Of a DNA stretch of 64,000 bases, positions 63,619 through 64,000 are shown piece by piece; the first letter of the stretch is position 1; every line of letters starts with the position of its first letter. Source of the DNA: Verrucomicrobiales bacterium (GTDB lineage Bacteria; Verrucomicrobiota; Verrucomicrobiia; Limisphaerales; UBA9464); NCBI GenBank assembly GCA_027488845.1, contig JAIYBC010000046.1, positions 62,001-126,000 on the forward strand, written 5' to 3'. The translations under genes were made by a program, and so were the position numbers. The notes below the pieces were generated by a model. The model worked only from the letters and a program-made list of their open reading frames with translations, was not told the origin of the DNA and searched no databases.

Positions 63619-64000
63619 ATGCGCCCCCTGCTCCGCAACGTCGCCTGCCTGTTCCTTCTGGCGGGAACGCTGGCTCTGCTCACCGGCGCGGTGGATCCGA
63701 GGAAGGTTCCTCCCAAGGCCCGCCCGAACCCGATTCCGAAGAGCGCCACGGCGGTTCCCGAACCCCGGATCGAGGTCTACTTCTCGCCGGACGGCGGATG
63801 CACCGACGCCGTGGTGCGGGAGGTCGGCAAGGCGCGGAAGACGGTCCGGATGCAGGCCTACTCGTTCACCTCGGCGCCGATCGCCAAGGCCCTGGTGGAG
63901 GCCCATCGGCGCGGGGTGAAGGTCGAGGTGCTGCTCGACAAGAGCCAGCGGCGTGAAAAGTACACCGTCGCCGACTTCCTGACCCATGCGGGAATCCCCA
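63619..64000 (+). CDS. secreted phospholipase D-like nuclease, 5' part
   Basis: The first 127 residues of a protein cut by the window end. A signal peptide (NVACLFLLAGTLALLTGAV) is followed by EPRIEVYFSPDGGCTDAVVREVGKA, QAYSFTSAPIAKALVEAHRRGVKVEVLLDKS, the beginning of a PLD/Nuc-type domain; the HxK(x)4D motif lies beyond the window. Members cleave phosphodiester bonds in DNA or lipids. The start is the ATG at 63619. Confidence 0.88.
   Translation, partial: MRPLLRNVACLFLLAGTLALLTGAVDPRKVPPKARPNPIPKSATAVPEPRIEVYFSPDGGCTDAVVREVGKARKTVRMQAYSFTSAPIAKALVEAHRRGVKVEVLLDKSQRREKYTVADFLTHAGIP

Overview
The window comes from a high-GC bacterium, most likely a member of the Verrucomicrobiota (or a near relative in the PVC group). 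The main clue is three separate type II pseudopilin-like genes. Each has the near-invariant [20 protein letters not shown] leader, and the one at 38605-39465 also shows the H-x(n)-DG(H) tail, a combination abundant in Verrucomicrobiota, Lentisphaerae and Planctomycetes. Small repeat-rich secreted proteins and intergenic DNA full of 7-nt-phased repeats fit the same picture. Coding density is high and strong GC3 bias produces many long antisense shadow frames, which were left out.

Layout. 0.2-5.0 kb (+): a membrane glycosyltransferase, a methyltransferase and topoisomerase III. 5.0-10.8 kb (-): an FG-GAP/UnbV protein, a low-GC beta-propeller-like protein, a small lipoprotein, a pseudopilin and another lipoprotein. 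10.9-13.2 kb (-): an iron-sulfur photolyase translationally coupled to an unusual SDR. 13.4-20.5 kb (-): ArgS, a PtsN-like EIIA, a membrane metallopeptidase and a pair of ABC half-transporters. 20.6-29.5 kb (-): an ankyrin/coiled-coil protein, a histidine kinase/response regulator pair and a large repeat protein. 29.7-33.2 kb (+): Gfo/Idh/MocA oxidoreductase, DUF985 cupin and M20 amidohydrolase. 33.5-39.5 kb (-): a His-rich CobW GTPase, then a four-gene operon joined by three 4-nt ATGA overlaps (cryptochrome/photolyase-like protein, DUF2256, DUF3253, photolyase), then a pseudopilin.

39.8-53.6 kb is a genomic island. It starts at the 3' end of an intact tRNA-Asn gene and ends at a second copy of that 3' end (34 identical bases, followed by about 50 similar ones). 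Inside, base composition drops and the genes are of defence type: a phage-type adenine methyltransferase broken by one in-frame TGA, a 1557-aa nuclease-STAND NTPase (Avs-like), a proteasome-fold (Ntn-hydrolase) protein, a transposase remnant, a DUF4272 protein, a second, 1318-aa nuclease-NTPase, and a truncated AbiE toxin-antitoxin pair. A ~260-bp segment holding the 5' end of the methyltransferase gene occurs twice, each time divergent from a different defence gene. This island is the most promising part of the window for undescribed biology.

54.5-64 kb (+) returns to core-like DNA: a heavy-metal RND efflux operon (CzcC-, CzcB- and CzcA-like) bracketed by two small secreted, putatively metal-binding proteins, then YaeQ, a pseudopilin-lipoprotein pair and the start of a secreted phospholipase D-like protein cut by the window edge.
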